DNA of 64,000 nt from Arthrobacter sp. Soil736 (GTDB lineage: Bacteria > Actinomycetota > Actinomycetes > Actinomycetales > Micrococcaceae), in the NCBI RefSeq assembly GCF_001428005.1, contig NZ_LMSB01000005.1, positions 54,792 to 118,791 on the forward strand, given 5' to 3'. This document shows positions 1-10,255 of this stretch, in pieces. Position numbers and translations under genes: made by a program. Each line of letters starts with the position of its first letter. Positions within the stretch are counted from its first letter, which is position 1. Under the pieces are notes generated by a model, which did not search any database, was not told the origin of the DNA, and saw nothing but the letters and a program-made list of their open reading frames with translations.

Positions 1-3000
1 GGACCTGCCGTCGCCGCAGCAGCCGGGGCTGCAGCGGCCGGGGCTGCAGCTGCCACTTCATCAGTTACCGGGGCGTTTCCCCCGGCGGAAGCCGCCGGCA
101 CGCCGAGGTGGGCGAACGCTTCCTCAAGCCGGTCCAGGGTCAGTGCCGGGGATTCCTTGGCGGGTTCGTCAGCGTGCTCAACAAACGGCAGCACCACTTT
201 CTCGCCGCCAAAGGTCAGCACGGCACCCGGGCGGCCGGAAACGCTTTCCGTCTCGGGGGCACGGTGCACGACGGGGCTTTCCGGGGCGGCCGCGGCGGGC
301 ACGTCCGGACGGGCGGAGTCGCCGGTGCCGCTGTGGGCGGCATCCTCATGCAGGTGCGCGGCGTGGGCTGCGGCTGCAATGTTGGCAAGGGCTGCCCGGG
401 TGGCCTCGGCCTTGGCATGGCGCTCAGCGTCGGTCGGCTCCGGGTGGACAGCAGCCGGCGCCGCCGGGGCGGCGTCCGACGAAACCTGCCCGCCCTTGCC
501 GCGGCGGCGCTTCCGGTCGGTCCGCACAGGTGGCTGGGTTTCTGCACGGTGAACGTGGTGCTCCGCTGCCACGATGTTGGCGCGGCGGTGCTCAACGGGC
601 TCGTCGTGGGTGACGACGCCGCGGCCGGCGCACGTCTCGCACTGCTCCCCGAAGACTTCCAGCAGCCCGGTACCCATCCGTTTGCGGGTCATCTGGACGA
701 GACCCAGCGAGGTCACTTCCGCCACCTGATGCTTGGTGCGGTCCCGGCCGAGGCACTCGACCATGCGCCGAAGCACGAGGTCGCGGTTCGACTCCAGCAC
801 CATGTCGATGAAGTCGATCACGATGATGCCGCCAATGTCGCGCAGGCGCAGCTGGCGGACCACTTCCTCGGCGGCTTCCAGGTTGTTCTTGGTGACGGTC
901 TCCTCGAGGTTGCCGCCGCTGCCGGTGAACTTTCCGGTGTTGACGTCCACCACGGTCATTGCCTCGGTGCGGTCGATCACCAGCGAGCCGCCGGAGGGCA
1001 GGAACACCTTGCGGTCCAGTGCCTTGTGGATCTGCTCGTCAATGCGCCAGGCCGAGAAGATGTCCTGGTCCTTGGTCCACTTCTCGAGCCGGCCAACCAG
1101 GTCCGGAGCGACGTAGGTGACGTAGGCCTCGATGGTGTCCCAGGCTTCATCGCCGGAGACGATGAGCTTGGAGAAGTCTTCGTTGAAGACATCCCGGACC
1201 ACCTTGATGGTCAGGTCCGGTTCGCCGTAGAGGAGCTCGGGGGCGAGAACCTTGGTGGACTTGGCCTGGCCATCGATGCCCTCCCACTGGGCACGGAGGC
1301 GGTTGATGTCGTGCGTGAGCTCTTCCTCGGAGGCACCTTCGGCCGCGGTGCGGACGATGACGCCGGCGTCCTCCGGCAGGCGGTCCTTGAGGATCCGCTT
1401 CAGGCGGTTGCGTTCGACGTCGGGAAGCTTGCGGGAGATGCCCGTCATGGAACCGCCGGGCACGTACACGAGGTAGCGGCCGGGCAGCGAAATCTGGCTG
1501 GTGAGGCGGGCGCCCTTGTGGCCAACCGGGTCCTTGGTGACCTGGACCAGGACGGAGTCGCCGGACTTCAGCGCGTTCTCGATCCGGCGCTGCTTGCCCT
1601 CGAGGTTGACGGCTTCCCAGTTCACTTCACCCGCGTAGAGCACGGCGTTGCGGCCGCGGCCGATGTCAACGAAGGCCGCTTCCATCGACGGCAGCACGTT
1701 CTGGACCTTGCCCAGGTACACGTTGCCGATCAGGGAGTCCTGCTGCGTCTTGGACACGAAGTGCTCTGCCAGCACGCCGTCCTCAAGGACGCCGATCTGG
1801 ATTCTGTCATCGCGCTGGCGCACGATCATCTGCCGGTCCACGGATTCGCGGCGGGCGAGGAACTCCGCTTCGGTGATGACGGTGCGGCGGCGGCCGGTGT
1901 CGCGCGATTCGCGTCGGCGCTGCTTCTTGGCCTCGAGCCTGGTGGAGCCCTTGACGGAGGTGACACGGTTGTTGACGGGCGCCTCGCTGATGGCGCGCGG
2001 CGCACGGACGCGGGTCACGGTGTTGGGCGGATCGTCGTCTCCCCCACCGGTGAGTTCAAGGTCCTGGTCGCCACGGCGGCGACGACGACGACGGCGGGAC
2101 GTCACGCCGTCGTCGGCCTGGCCCGCGATCTCTTCGTCGGCGTCGTCTGCCGCGTCGGCGCCTTCCGCGTCGGCTTCGGAGTCGTCGCGGTCCGTGATGT
2201 CGCGGTCAGCGCGGTTCCGGCCGCGGCGTCCGCGGCTGCGGCGGCGGCGGCGGCCACCGTCGTCCTCCTGCTCCTCCTCGTCGCCTTCGGCCTCGCCGGC
2301 CTCGGCGGCGGCCGGAGCGGCAGCCGGGCGGATCACCTTGTTCAGATCCGGGGCCTGGAAGATGATCGACGTGACCGACGCCGGCTCCAGGAAAAGCGAT
2401 CCCACCGGAACCGCTTCTTCAGATGCCTCTTCTTCAGATGCTTCGTCCGCAGCTTCCCCCTGGGCGCCTGCGGGCGCAGCGGCAGCCGTTGCCTCGGCCT
2501 GGATCTTCGACACGGTGGTCTCTTCAACCCGTGTTTGTGCTGCCGGGGCTTCCGGACCTGCGGCCGGGGCTTCCTCCGGCGCGGGCGTTTCTGCGGCAGC
2601 CGCTTCGGCTGTCTCTACGGTTTTCGGCTTGGCCACCCGACGGCGGCGCACAGGCTTCGCTTCGGCCTCGGGCTCGGCGGCGGGCTCAGCCTGGGCGGCA
2701 ACGGGGCCTTCGGTGGCGGCGGCCTCGGCACCGGCGTCGCCGGCGAAAGCGGGCAGAGGTTCCTCCGCTACTTTCTTCCGAGCGCGGGTTCGGCGTACGG
2801 GAGCCTTGGCCTCGGCTGCCGGAACCTCTGGCGCGTTCTCCGCCTGCTCGCCCGGCGCGGGCTCGGCAACAGCAGGCTGCTGGAGTTCCGGAAGCAGCGG
2901 CGCGGAGTCAGACTCGGCCGCCTTGGCCTTGGGCGCTGCCTTGCGCCGGGTCCGGGTGGCCTTCTTGGGAGCCTCGGCTGCTACCGCTTCCTCGTTGGCA

Positions 3001-3041
3001 GCCTGTTCTTCGTTAACGGCTATTACCTGGTCATTATCCAT
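1..3041 (-). CDS. rne: Ribonuclease E/G family endoribonuclease (partial, C-terminus beyond window)
   Basis: Endoribonuclease for rRNA/mRNA processing and turnover. It starts at ATG 3041 (MDNDQVIAVNEE) and stays open to the window edge, so at least 1012 residues are present. Residues 1 to about 400 are a low-complexity Ala/Glu/Pro/Arg extension. An S1-like RNA-binding domain begins near residue 404 (RIQIGVLEDG). The catalytic segment DVNTGKF has its first Asp near residue 699, and IVIDFID has an Asp near 743; these match the two Mg-binding Asp of RNase E. The Zn-link CETC lies near residue 800. An Ala-rich tail follows and is cut off. The very long N-terminal extension before S1 is typical of actinobacterial RNase E/G and unlike the E. 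coli layout, where S1 is N-terminal. The large open frame on the opposite strand is a GC artefact. Confidence 0.95.
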   Translation of the reverse strand, partial: MDNDQVIAVNEEQAANEEAVAAEAPKKATRTRRKAAPKAKAAESDSAPLLPELQQPAVAEPAPGEQAENAPEVPAAEAKAPVRRTRARKKVAEEPLPAFAGDAGAEAAATEGPVAAQAEPAAEPEAEAKPVRRRRVAKPKTVETAEAAAAETPAPEEAPAAGPEAPAAQTRVEETTVSKIQAEATAAAAPAGAQGEAADEASEEEASEEAVPVGSLFLEPASVTSIIFQAPDLNKVIRPAAAPAAAEAGEAEGDEEEQEDDGGRRRRRSRGRRGRNRADRDITDRDDSEADAEGADAADDADEEIAGQADDGVTSRRRRRRRRGDQDLELTGGGDDDPPNTVTRVRAPRAISEAPVNNRVTSVKGSTRLEAKKQRRRESRDTGRRRTVITEAEFLARRESVDRQMIVRQRDDRIQIGVLEDGVLAEHFVSKTQQDSLIGNVYLGKVQNVLPSMEAAFVDIGRGRNAVLYAGEVNWEAVNLEGKQRRIENALKSGDSVLVQVTKDPVGHKGARLTSQISLPGRYLVYVPGGSMTGISRKLPDVERNRLKRILKDRLPEDAGVIVRTAAEGASEEELTHDINRLRAQWEGIDGQAKSTKVLAPELLYGEPDLTIKVVRDVFNEDFSKLIVSGDEAWDTIEAYVTYVAPDLVGRLEKWTKDQDIFSAWRIDEQIHKALDRKVFLPSGGSLVIDRTEAMTVVDVNTGKFTGSGGNLEETVTKNNLEAAEEVVRQLRLRDIGGIIVIDFIDMVLESNRDLVLRRMVECLGRDRTKHQVAEVTSLGLVQMTRKRMGTGLLEVFGEQCETCAGRGVVTHDEPVEHRRANIVAAEHHVHRAETQPPVRTDRKRRRGKGGQVSSDAAPAAPAAVHPEPTDAERHAKAEATRAALANIAAAAHAAHLHEDAAHSGTGDSARPDVPAAAAPESPVVHRAPETESVSGRPGAVLTFGGEKVVLPFVEHADEPAKESPALTLDRLEEAFAHLGVPAASAGGNAPVTDEVAAAAPAAAAPAAAATAG

Positions 3042-3504
3042 ATGTGGCGACACTCCTGCCCCTGACATGCCGCCACATCCGGCACCCATTGGGGCACATA
3101 TTGTCAAAACCCTCAGGCGTTGACAGAAGTCAATTGGATACCCTCAGGTTCGCACCGGCAGTGGGGTGCGGCAGCCCTGAAAGGCCGGCGGGGATGTTAC
3201 TGGAACCCGTTGTTTCTGCAATCCACAACCAGGTGCCGTCCAATGGAATGCGGGAGGCCGGATCTAGGTATCCGGAGCCTTCACTGCTCTTCATTGGCGG
3301 TCTTGGGAACAAGCCACCGGACCGGAGTTCGAATGTGGTTCGCGCTCCAGCCACGTTTATTCTCTCACACCGCCGTTCAAAAACGCTGTAATTGTGTGAC
3401 AAAGGCGGTCAATGCAGGCTGCCGTGGCGGCGGTCACGGGGATGCTCCCAGTTGGCGGCGATACAATCTCGGCAGGAGCACCCAAGACAAAGGACGCCAT
3501 CCCC
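3042..3504. other. Divergent intergenic region between rne and the VKOR gene
   Basis: 463 bp with no convincing gene. It must hold the rne leader/promoter (leftward) and the VKOR promoter (rightward). The AT-richest part is about 3357-3415, the likeliest promoter zone. TACAAT at 3462-3467 could be a -10 for the VKOR gene, but no good -35 is visible. The leftward leader of rne would be long, up to about 370 nt if it starts in the AT-rich part. Short open frames here look random. Confidence 0.4.
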
Positions 3505-4188
3505 ATGCCCAGCACTTCGCCTTCCGCCGGCACGGATTCCGGAACCGCATACAGTGAGGAATCCGAGCGCACCCCCGCCACGGCGGGCGCCGCCTTACCT
3601 GCCATGACCCGCGACCGCCCCTTCGGCTGGCTGCTGGTGGTCACCGGGATTGTGGGGTGGCTTGCATCCGGCATCCTGGTGCTGGAAAAGCTCGAAGTAC
3701 TCAAGGACCCCAACCACACCACCGTCTGCGACGTGAATCCGTGGATCTCGTGCGGTCAGGTCATGCAGACACCGCAGAGCTCTGTCTTCGGTTTCCCCAA
3801 CATGTTCATCGGCATCGTGGCCTTCGCCGTCATTATCACCACCGGAATGGCGCTGCTGTCCGGAGCAAGGTTCGCCCGCTGGTACTGGATAGGGCTGCAG
3901 ACGGGCGTGACGCTGGGCTTTGCCTTCGTGGTGTGGCTGTGGTTCCAGGCACTTTATGAGATCCGCATCCTGTGCCCGTTCTGCATGGTGGTCTGGGCCG
4001 TCATGATTCCGCTGTTCGTCTGGGTGACGGTGCGCAACACCGTCCACGGCGTCATCCCGGCTCCCGCCGGAGTGGCCCGGATCTTGGGAGACTCCGGCTG
4101 GATCATCACCGCGCTCCTTTACGTCGCCGTGGTCGCCACCATCTTCTTCGCCTTCATCCAGGTGTTCGTCGGCACGTCCGGATTCTAA
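3505..4188 (+). CDS. Vitamin K epoxide reductase (VKOR) family membrane protein
   Basis: 227-residue integral membrane protein of the VKOR family. In actinobacteria such proteins reoxidise a DsbA-like partner by passing electrons to quinone, and so support disulfide formation outside the membrane. Visible motifs are the paired loop cysteines in CDVNPWISC (residues 75-83) and the quinone-site CPFC (157-160), with several hydrophobic helices around residues 35-55, 95-115, 120-145, 155-180 and 200-225. The start at 3505 (MPSTSPSAG) is chosen because AAGGA lies about 11 nt upstream and the longer frame from 3412 adds unconserved-looking sequence. The DsbA-like protein at 21365 is cytosolic and mycothiol-linked, so it is not an obvious partner. 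Confidence 0.88.
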   Translation: MPSTSPSAGTDSGTAYSEESERTPATAGAALPAMTRDRPFGWLLVVTGIVGWLASGILVLEKLEVLKDPNHTTVCDVNPWISCGQVMQTPQSSVFGFPNMFIGIVAFAVIITTGMALLSGARFARWYWIGLQTGVTLGFAFVVWLWFQALYEIRILCPFCMVVWAVMIPLFVWVTVRNTVHGVIPAPAGVARILGDSGWIITALLYVAVVATIFFAFIQVFVGTSGF

Positions 4189-4198
4189 GCCAGGGTTC

Positions 4199-4270
4199 TT
4201 AAGCGCGAACGGACACTTGAGGCCCCTGTCTCCGAAGAAACAGGTGCCTCAAGTGTCCGTTCGCGCTTAG
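4199..4270. terminator. Long palindromic bidirectional terminator
   Basis: Arms at 4201-4229 and 4240-4268 (29 nt each) pair with a single mismatch around a 10-nt loop. The element sits exactly between convergent VKOR (+) and ndk (-) stops. It has no U-tract. Its arms are much longer than needed for a terminator, so it may also be a dispersed palindromic element. Confidence 0.75.
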
Positions 4271-4276
4271 GCGCCG

Positions 4277-4696
4277 TTAGTCCTGGAACCAGATCTTGAT
4301 TTCGCGATCGGCCGAGTCCACGGAGTCCGAGCCGTGGACGAGGTTCTGCTGGACCTTCAGGCCCCAGTCGCGGCCGAAGTCGCCGCGGATGGTTCCGGGC
4401 GCCGCCGTCGTGGGGTCGGTGGTGCCGGCCAGCACACGGAAACCCTCGATGACGCGGTGGCCCTCGAAGATCGCGGCGACAACCGGGCCGCTGAGCATGA
4501 ATTCAACCAGCGGCTCGTAGAACGGCTTGCCAATGTGCTCTTCGTAGTGCTGCTCCAGCAGCTCACGGCTGGCGTCGACCTTCTTGAGTTCGGCCAGGGT
4601 GTAGCCCTTTGCTTCGATCCTGCTGAGGATCTCGCCGGTCAGGTTCCGGGTGACGCCGTCGGGCTTGATCAGGACGAGAGTGCGCTCAATGCTCAC
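4277..4696 (-). CDS. ndk: Nucleoside diphosphate kinase
   Basis: 139 residues, full length for the family. It transfers the gamma-phosphate from ATP to NDPs through a phospho-histidine. The catalytic His is H121 in NLVHGSDS; the N-terminal [11 protein letters not shown] and the RGDFG segment are family signatures. The start is GTG 4696, preceded by GGAG at a short spacing; an upstream extension of 65 codons is Arg-rich and not Ndk-like. It is the last gene of the ileS-folC-DUF4233-ndk operon, 40 nt after the DUF4233 stop, so it is probably co-transcribed from the T-box-controlled promoter unless an internal promoter exists. Confidence 0.96.
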   Translation of the reverse strand: MSIERTLVLIKPDGVTRNLTGEILSRIEAKGYTLAELKKVDASRELLEQHYEEHIGKPFYEPLVEFMLSGPVVAAIFEGHRVIEGFRVLAGTTDPTTAAPGTIRGDFGRDWGLKVQQNLVHGSDSVDSADREIKIWFQD

Positions 4697-4736
4697 AGCT
4701 GCTCCAATGCGGTTGGTTGTGGGTTTCCGGGTAAGT

Positions 4737-5201
4737 CTACGGGTTCTGGCCGGTGCCTTCATTGCCGGCTCCGGCAGGATGCGCGGCGTCCCATTCGGCC
4801 TGTTCGCGCGCCCGCTGGGCCGCCTCCGCGTCGATCCGGATGCCCGTCCTGATGCCGTACCACCAGGCGAGGGCGAACAGCGCGCCCACAAGGAACATCA
4901 TCGGCTCCACGAAGCCGAGGAGGATGAGCACCAGCTGGAGGATCCAGCCCAGCGCCACGCCCCACGGCTTCGACAGGACGGCGCACGCCAGGATGAGGAC
5001 CACACTCAGTCCGATGCCGACCGAAAGAATCAGCACCGGGGAGATCTCGCTGCGGCGCAGTCCGAACACCGCCAGGGCGGCGAAGAAAGCCACGAACGCT
5101 TCCAGTAGCAGGACGGTGGACGCGAACATGATCTTGGTGGAGCGCCGCTTCTTGGGCATGCCCGGCCGCCATTCGCGCTGGGCCTTGGTGAGCCGCGCCA
5201 T
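4737..5201 (-). CDS. DUF4233 family membrane protein
   Basis: 154 residues with four hydrophobic segments (about 22-45, 50-70, 75-95, 100-120), a basic N-terminus ([14 protein letters not shown]) and a charged tail. It resembles the DUF4233 proteins that follow folC in many actinobacteria; their function is unknown. Its ATG (5201-5199) overlaps the folC stop by one base (TGATG), which implies translational coupling. No catalytic motif is visible. Confidence 0.85.
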   Translation of the reverse strand: MARLTKAQREWRPGMPKKRRSTKIMFASTVLLLEAFVAFFAALAVFGLRRSEISPVLILSVGIGLSVVLILACAVLSKPWGVALGWILQLVLILLGFVEPMMFLVGALFALAWWYGIRTGIRIDAEAAQRAREQAEWDAAHPAGAGNEGTGQNP

Positions 5202-6562
5202 CAGGCGTCGGCCTTTCCGAGCAGGATGCGGGCATCGGCAACGAGGGTGATCGAGCCCGTGACCAGCACTCCGCCGGCGAGGTCGTCGGTGGCTTCGGCG
5301 CGCTCCACGGCCCATTCCAGGGCGTCGTCGAGCTTCTCGGCAATGTGGATGTTTTCCTCGCCAAAGCCAAGGTCGACGGCGATCTCCGCAAGTTCCGCGG
5401 CAGGTACCGCCCGCGGTGAATTCGACTGGGTGAAGCAGTATTCCTCGGCAAGGTCGCCCAGGGATTCCTTGAGCTGGCGCAGGATCTCCTCGGCGTCCTT
5501 TTCCTTGAGGACCCCCACCACCACCACGAGTCTGCTGAAGCTGAACGCTTCCTGAATCGCTTCGGCCGAAACGCGGATGCCGGCCGGGTTGTGCGCGGCG
5601 TCGACGATGATGGTGGGGGCGGTGCGCACCACCTCAAGCCGTCCGGGCGACGTGACGGTGGCGAAAGCCTCCTGGAGCACCTCGGCGTCGAGCTCTTTGT
5701 CGCCGCCGCCCAGGAAGGCCTCCAGCGCGGCGACGGCCACGGCCGCGTTCTCCGCCTGGTGGGCGCCGTGCAGCGGAACCATCAGTTCCGGATAGCGCCC
5801 GGCGATGCCCTGGATGGTCACCACCTGCCCGCCGACGGCGACCTGCCGGGATTCGACGCCGAATTCCACGCCTTCGAAGCGGAAGGGCACCTGAACTTCC
5901 TTGGCCTTCTCCAGCAGGACCTGGGCGGCGTCCACCGGCTGGGCGGCGCTGATGAGGAAGCCGCCGGGCTTGATGATGCCGGCCTTCTCGTAGGCGATGT
6001 CCTCGGTGGTGTCACCAAGGAGGTCCGTGTGGTCCAGCGAAATGGGAGTCACCACGGCGACCTGGCCGTCGCCCACGTTGGTGGCGTCGGTGATGCCGCC
6101 CAGGCCGACCTCCATGACCGCGACGTTGACCGGCTGGTCGGCGAAGACGGCGAACGCGAGGATGGTCAGGCACTCAAAGTACGTCAGTCTTGGCTGTCCC
6201 TCGGCGAGCAGCTCGTTGTCCACGATTTCGAGGTACGGCCGGATTTCGTCCCAGATCCGGACGAACGTCTCATCCGAGACCGGCGCGCCATCGATGCTGA
6301 TCCGCTCCGTGACCTTGGAGAGGTGCGGGCTCGTGTAGCGGCCGGTGCTGAGGCCGTGGGCCCGGAGGCCCGCCTCGATCATCCGTGCCGTGGATGTTTT
6401 GCCGTTGGTGCCGGTCACGTGGATGATCGGAAACGCCTTGTTGGGCTCCCCCAGCACATCCATGGCGCGGAACAGCGGTGCGAGCCGCGGCTCCATCTTG
6501 TTTTCCGGCGCACGGCCCAGCAGCTCGGCGTAGACGCTCTCCACGGAGAATTCGTCGGTCAT
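5201..6562 (-). CDS. folC: Bifunctional dihydrofolate synthase / folylpolyglutamate synthase
   Basis: 453 residues. It adds L-glutamate to dihydropteroate and to tetrahydrofolates. It is a Mur-ligase-fold protein: P-loop GTNGKTS at residues 51-57, followed by the SPHL substrate segment (YTSPHLSKVTERI) and a C-terminal domain with VDAAHNPAG. The start ATG 6562 lies 5 nt after the ileS stop and its 3' end overlaps DUF4233 by one base, so it is in the middle of a tight operon. Placing folate polyglutamylation behind an isoleucine-tRNA sensor is an odd regulatory consequence of this arrangement. Confidence 0.96.
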   Translation of the reverse strand: MTDEFSVESVYAELLGRAPENKMEPRLAPLFRAMDVLGEPNKAFPIIHVTGTNGKTSTARMIEAGLRAHGLSTGRYTSPHLSKVTERISIDGAPVSDETFVRIWDEIRPYLEIVDNELLAEGQPRLTYFECLTILAFAVFADQPVNVAVMEVGLGGITDATNVGDGQVAVVTPISLDHTDLLGDTTEDIAYEKAGIIKPGGFLISAAQPVDAAQVLLEKAKEVQVPFRFEGVEFGVESRQVAVGGQVVTIQGIAGRYPELMVPLHGAHQAENAAVAVAALEAFLGGGDKELDAEVLQEAFATVTSPGRLEVVRTAPTIIVDAAHNPAGIRVSAEAIQEAFSFSRLVVVVGVLKEKDAEEILRQLKESLGDLAEEYCFTQSNSPRAVPAAELAEIAVDLGFGEENIHIAEKLDDALEWAVERAEATDDLAGGVLVTGSITLVADARILLGKADA

Positions 6563-6567
6563 ATGTT

Positions 6568-9500
6568 TCAGGCCTCTGTTTTTTCGACGGTGATGCGGGG
6601 TTCCCCGGAGTCGGCCGGAACGGTGTCCAGTTCCAGTGTCAGGGTTTCGGTATTGACCAGTTCGGCGTTCGCCAGCAGTGCGTCCAGCACGTTCTGCGGG
6701 GCCGTGACCGTGGTCCGGATCCGGTCGCTGACGTTCAGCCCGGCGTCCTTGCGGGCCTGCTGGATGGCGCGGACCATGTCCCTCGCGAGCCCTTCGGCCT
6801 CAAGCTCCGGGGTGACCTCGGTGTTGAGGACCACGAAGCCGCCGCCGGGCAGCACTGCGACGGACGCCGAACCGCCCCCGGACTTGGCAACCACGGTCTC
6901 CAGCGTGTATTCCTGCGGCTCGAGTTGGAGCCCGCCCGCAGTCACCACGCCGGCCTCCGAAACGGACCAGTCACCGGACTTGGAGCCCTTGATGGCGAGC
7001 TGGACGTTCTTGCCCAGGCGCGGACCTGCGGCCCGGGCGTTGACCACGAGCTTCTGTTCGATGCCGAATTCCTCCGGGGAGGCGCTGGCGGCGTCCAGCA
7101 TGCGCACCCTCCGCAGGTTCAGTTCATCGGCGACGACGGCGGCGAACCCTTCCAGCGCATCCGCACCGGGTGCCACCACAGTGAGTTCCTGCAGTGGCAG
7201 GCGGACGCGGAGGTTCGCGGCCTTGCGCAGCGAGGAACCGGTGGAGCAGATCTGCTGGACCCGGTCCATCGCCTCAACGAGGGCGGGGTTGGCCGGGAAC
7301 AGCCCGGCGTTTGGCCACTCGGCCAGGTGCACGGAGCGGCCGCCGGTGAGTCCGCGCCAGATCTCCTCCGAAACGAGCGGCAGCAGTGAAGCGGACACAC
7401 GGCTGACGGCCTCCAGCGCCGTGTACAGCGCATCGAAGGCGTCAACGTTCTCGTCGAAGAAGCGCTGGCGGCTGCGGCGGACGTACCAGTTGGTGAGCAT
7501 GTCCAGGTAGCTGCGCAGCTCGTCGCAGGCCCCGGAGATGTCGTAGCTGTCCAGCTGCGCGGTCATGTTCCGGACCAGGTCCCCGGTGTTGGCCAGCAGG
7601 TACTGGTCCAGGGTGTCGGAGTAGCCGTCGTAGCGCAGCTGCGCGTCGTAGCCGTCGCCGCCCCTGGCCGCGTTGGTGTACAGCGTGAAGAAGCTGTACA
7701 CGTTCCACAGCGGCAGGATGACCTGGCGCACGCCGTCGCGGATTCCCTGCTCGGTGACCACCAGGTTGCCGCCGCGCAGGATGGGGCTGGACATCAGGAA
7801 CCAGCGCATGGCGTCGGAGCCGTCGCGGTCCAGGACCTCGGAGACGTCCGGGTAGTTGCGCAGGCTCTTGGACATCTTCTGCCCGTCCGAGCCCAGCACG
7901 ATGCCGTGGCTGATCACGTTGCGGAAGGCCGGCCGGTCGAACAGCGCGGTGGACAGGATGTGCAGCATGTAGAACCAGCCGCGGGTCTGCCCGATGTACT
8001 CCACGATGAAGTCGGCGGGGTTGTGGGTGTCGAACCACGCCTCGTTCTGGAACGGGTAGTGGACCTGCCCGTAGGGCATGGAGCCGGAGTCGAACCAGAC
8101 GTCCAGGACGTCCTCGACGCGGCGCATGACGGACTGGCCCTCTTCGGGGGTGCGGGGGTCGTCCGGGTTGGGGCGGGTCAGTTCGTCGATGAACGGGCGG
8201 TGCAGGTCAACCTGGCCGTCCTTGTTCAACGGCAGGCGGCCGAAGTCGGCTTCGATCTCGGCCAGGGAACCGTAGACGTCGGTCCGCGGGAATTCGGGGT
8301 CCGTGGACTGCCAGACGGGGATGGGGCTGCCCCAGTAGCGGTTGCGGCTGATGGACCAGTCGCGGGCGTTGGCCAACCATTTGCCGAACTGGCCGTCCTT
8401 GACGTTCCCGGGGATCCAGTTGATCTCCTGGTTCAGCTCGGACATGCGGTCCCGGAACTTGGTGACCTCCACGTACCAGGAGGACACGGCGCGGTAGATC
8501 AGCGGGTTGCGGCAGCGCCAGCAGTGCGGGTAGCTGTGCTCGTAGCTGGCCTGGCGGACCAGGCGGCCCTGGGCGCGGAGCACCTGGGTGATGGGCTTGT
8601 TGGCCTCGAAGACGTGCAGCCCGGCGATGTCGTGCAGGTCGCCGTGCTTGAACAGCGGCAGGAACTTGGCGCCCTCGTCCACGGACAGGATCACCGGGAT
8701 GCCGGCTTCCTCGCAGACCTTCTGGTCGTCCTCACCGTAGGCGGGTGCCTGGTGGACGATTCCCGTGCCGTCCGTGGTGGTGACGTAGTCCGCCACGAGG
8801 AGCCGCCAGGCGTTCTCGGTGCCGAACTTTTCGGCGTCGCTGAAGTCGTGCCAGAGCGGCTCGTACCGGAGTCCCTCGAGCTCGGCGCCCGTGTGCGTGG
8901 AGGTGACGGCGGCGGCCGCCGCAGCGCCGTCGTCGTCGTACCCCAGGTCCTTCGCGTAGGTGTCCAGCAGGTCGGCCGCGAGCAGGAAGCTGCCGGTCAC
9001 TGCGGCTTCCGGCGAGGCGGCCTTGATGCCGTTGGGTCCGGCGGGCAGCACGGCGTAGGTGATGTCAGGCCCGACGGCGAGCGCCAGGTTAGTGGGCAGG
9101 GTCCACGGCGTGGTGGTCCAGGCCAGCGCCTGGACCCCTGCCAGCTGCCGGGAGAGGCCGGACTCCCCTGCCGTGATGGGGAACGTCACGGTGACAGTCT
9201 GGTCCTGGCGGTTCTTGTAAACGTCGTCGTCCATGCGCAGCTCATGGTTGGACAGCGGTGTCTCGTCCTTCCAGCAGTACGGCAGCACGCGGTAGCCGTT
9301 GTAGGTCAGGCCCTTCTCATGGAGCTGCTTGAAGGCCCAGAGCACGGACTCCATGTACTCGACGTTGAGTGTCTTGTAGTCGTTGTCGAAGTCCACCCAG
9401 CGGGCCTGCCGGGTGACGTACGCCTTCCACTCGTTGGCGTACTTCATGACGGAGGCACGGCATGCGTCGTTGAACTTGTCGATGCCCATGGCCTCGATCT

Positions 9501-9891
9501 GGGTCTTGTCCGTCATGCCGAGCTGCTTCATGGCTTCCAGCTCGGCGGGCAGGCCGTGGGTGTCCCAGCCGAAGCGGCGCTCCACGCGCTTGCCGCGCTG
9601 GGTCTGGTAGCGGCCCACCAGGTCCTTGGCGTAGCCGGTCAGCAGGTGGCCGTAGTGCGGCAGGCCGTTGGCGAAGGGAGGGCCGTCGTAGAAGACGAAT
9701 TCGTTGCTGCCGGGCGCACCGCCGGGGAGGTCGGCAGGGCGCTGGTCGATGCTTGCCTGGAAGGTGCCGTCCTGGTCCCAGTATTTGAGGATGCGTTCTT
9801 CGATCTCCGGGAACTTCACGGAGGCGGACACGCCGGAGGTTTTGGCGCCTGCACGGGACGGTGCGGCTGAGGCCTTGGGGTAATAGGTCAT
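6568..9891 (-). CDS. ileS: Isoleucyl-tRNA synthetase
   Basis: 1107 residues, class Ia synthetase. The HIGH-box variant HYGH is at about residues 79-82 and KMSKS near 673. An editing CP1 domain lies between them, and an anticodon-binding domain and long C-terminal domain follow. I place the start at ATG 9891 ([11 protein letters not shown]) and not at ATG 9930. AGGATG (SD) lies just upstream of 9891, and that SD is exactly what the T-box leader hairpin masks; the 9930 start has no SD and sits inside the hairpin loop. This is the eukaryote-like long IleRS form common in actinobacteria. Confidence 0.96.
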   Translation of the reverse strand: MTYYPKASAAPSRAGAKTSGVSASVKFPEIEERILKYWDQDGTFQASIDQRPADLPGGAPGSNEFVFYDGPPFANGLPHYGHLLTGYAKDLVGRYQTQRGKRVERRFGWDTHGLPAELEAMKQLGMTDKTQIEAMGIDKFNDACRASVMKYANEWKAYVTRQARWVDFDNDYKTLNVEYMESVLWAFKQLHEKGLTYNGYRVLPYCWKDETPLSNHELRMDDDVYKNRQDQTVTVTFPITAGESGLSRQLAGVQALAWTTTPWTLPTNLALAVGPDITYAVLPAGPNGIKAASPEAAVTGSFLLAADLLDTYAKDLGYDDDGAAAAAAVTSTHTGAELEGLRYEPLWHDFSDAEKFGTENAWRLLVADYVTTTDGTGIVHQAPAYGEDDQKVCEEAGIPVILSVDEGAKFLPLFKHGDLHDIAGLHVFEANKPITQVLRAQGRLVRQASYEHSYPHCWRCRNPLIYRAVSSWYVEVTKFRDRMSELNQEINWIPGNVKDGQFGKWLANARDWSISRNRYWGSPIPVWQSTDPEFPRTDVYGSLAEIEADFGRLPLNKDGQVDLHRPFIDELTRPNPDDPRTPEEGQSVMRRVEDVLDVWFDSGSMPYGQVHYPFQNEAWFDTHNPADFIVEYIGQTRGWFYMLHILSTALFDRPAFRNVISHGIVLGSDGQKMSKSLRNYPDVSEVLDRDGSDAMRWFLMSSPILRGGNLVVTEQGIRDGVRQVILPLWNVYSFFTLYTNAARGGDGYDAQLRYDGYSDTLDQYLLANTGDLVRNMTAQLDSYDISGACDELRSYLDMLTNWYVRRSRQRFFDENVDAFDALYTALEAVSRVSASLLPLVSEEIWRGLTGGRSVHLAEWPNAGLFPANPALVEAMDRVQQICSTGSSLRKAANLRVRLPLQELTVVAPGADALEGFAAVVADELNLRRVRMLDAASASPEEFGIEQKLVVNARAAGPRLGKNVQLAIKGSKSGDWSVSEAGVVTAGGLQLEPQEYTLETVVAKSGGGSASVAVLPGGGFVVLNTEVTPELEAEGLARDMVRAIQQARKDAGLNVSDRIRTTVTAPQNVLDALLANAELVNTETLTLELDTVPADSGEPRITVEKTEA

Positions 9892-10170
9892 CTCGACATC
9901 CTGGGTTGAGCTGTGAACTAGTTGATTCATTCAGGATGCGAGGACGGCCCGTGCGCTGCTGTCCAACAGCGTTGGACAATGCAACCCGGCACCGCGGTAC
10001 CACCTCACTTACCGGCACCGGTCCCCCAACAGGAGTACCGGCGTCGGCCGCTCATTGCTGCTGTGACGGGCTTACCCGTCCGGTTCTAATGGCCAGGTGC
10101 GCGTTGCCGCACGCCAGGCGTTCTGCCGGAAGCTCACCGGTGATGGCCGGGTCAAAGCTGATGGCACCAG
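9892..10170 (-). promoter_or_regulatory. Translational T-box riboswitch of ileS (ultrashort stem I type)
   Basis: The T-box core TGGTACCGCGG reads leftward at 10002-9992. Upstream, CCGG-CCATCA-CCGG forms a short stem I whose loop shows the isoleucine codon ATC at 10144-10142. A GACGGGTAAGCCCGTC stem III is also visible. Downstream, CATCCTG (9938-9932) is perfectly complementary to CAGGATG (9903-9897), which contains the ileS SD; ATG follows at 9891. There is no U-tract terminator. This is the layout of actinobacterial ileS T-boxes, in which uncharged tRNA-Ile frees the SD. A possible -10 (TTAGACT) is near 10176-10170. Confidence 0.93.
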
Positions 10171-10242
10171 TCTAACGGCTGTGCTGGCGGACTCCATAAC
10201 CGGTGAGCCGCCGTAATCCGCGCACGGCGAACCACTCGTGCC

Positions 10243-10248
10243 TAGACT
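10243..10248 (+). promoter_or_regulatory. -10 element (TAGACT) of a leaderless gene
   Basis: TAGACT ends 7 nt before ATG 10256. There is no Shine-Dalgarno, so the transcript probably starts at the ATG. Confidence 0.65.
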
Positions 10249-10255
10249 CGATCAC

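Noticed and set aside
108..3065. 985-codon rightward open frame opposite rne
   Set aside because: Low-complexity and without domains; the leftward frame has all RNase E/G motifs. It is a GC-rich shadow.
3044..3402. Short frames on both strands in the rne-VKOR gap
   Set aside because: No SD, no leaderless -10 and no recognisable composition; more likely leader and promoter DNA.
9892..9930. Alternative ileS start 13 codons upstream
   Set aside because: It lies within the loop of the SD-masking hairpin and has no SD.
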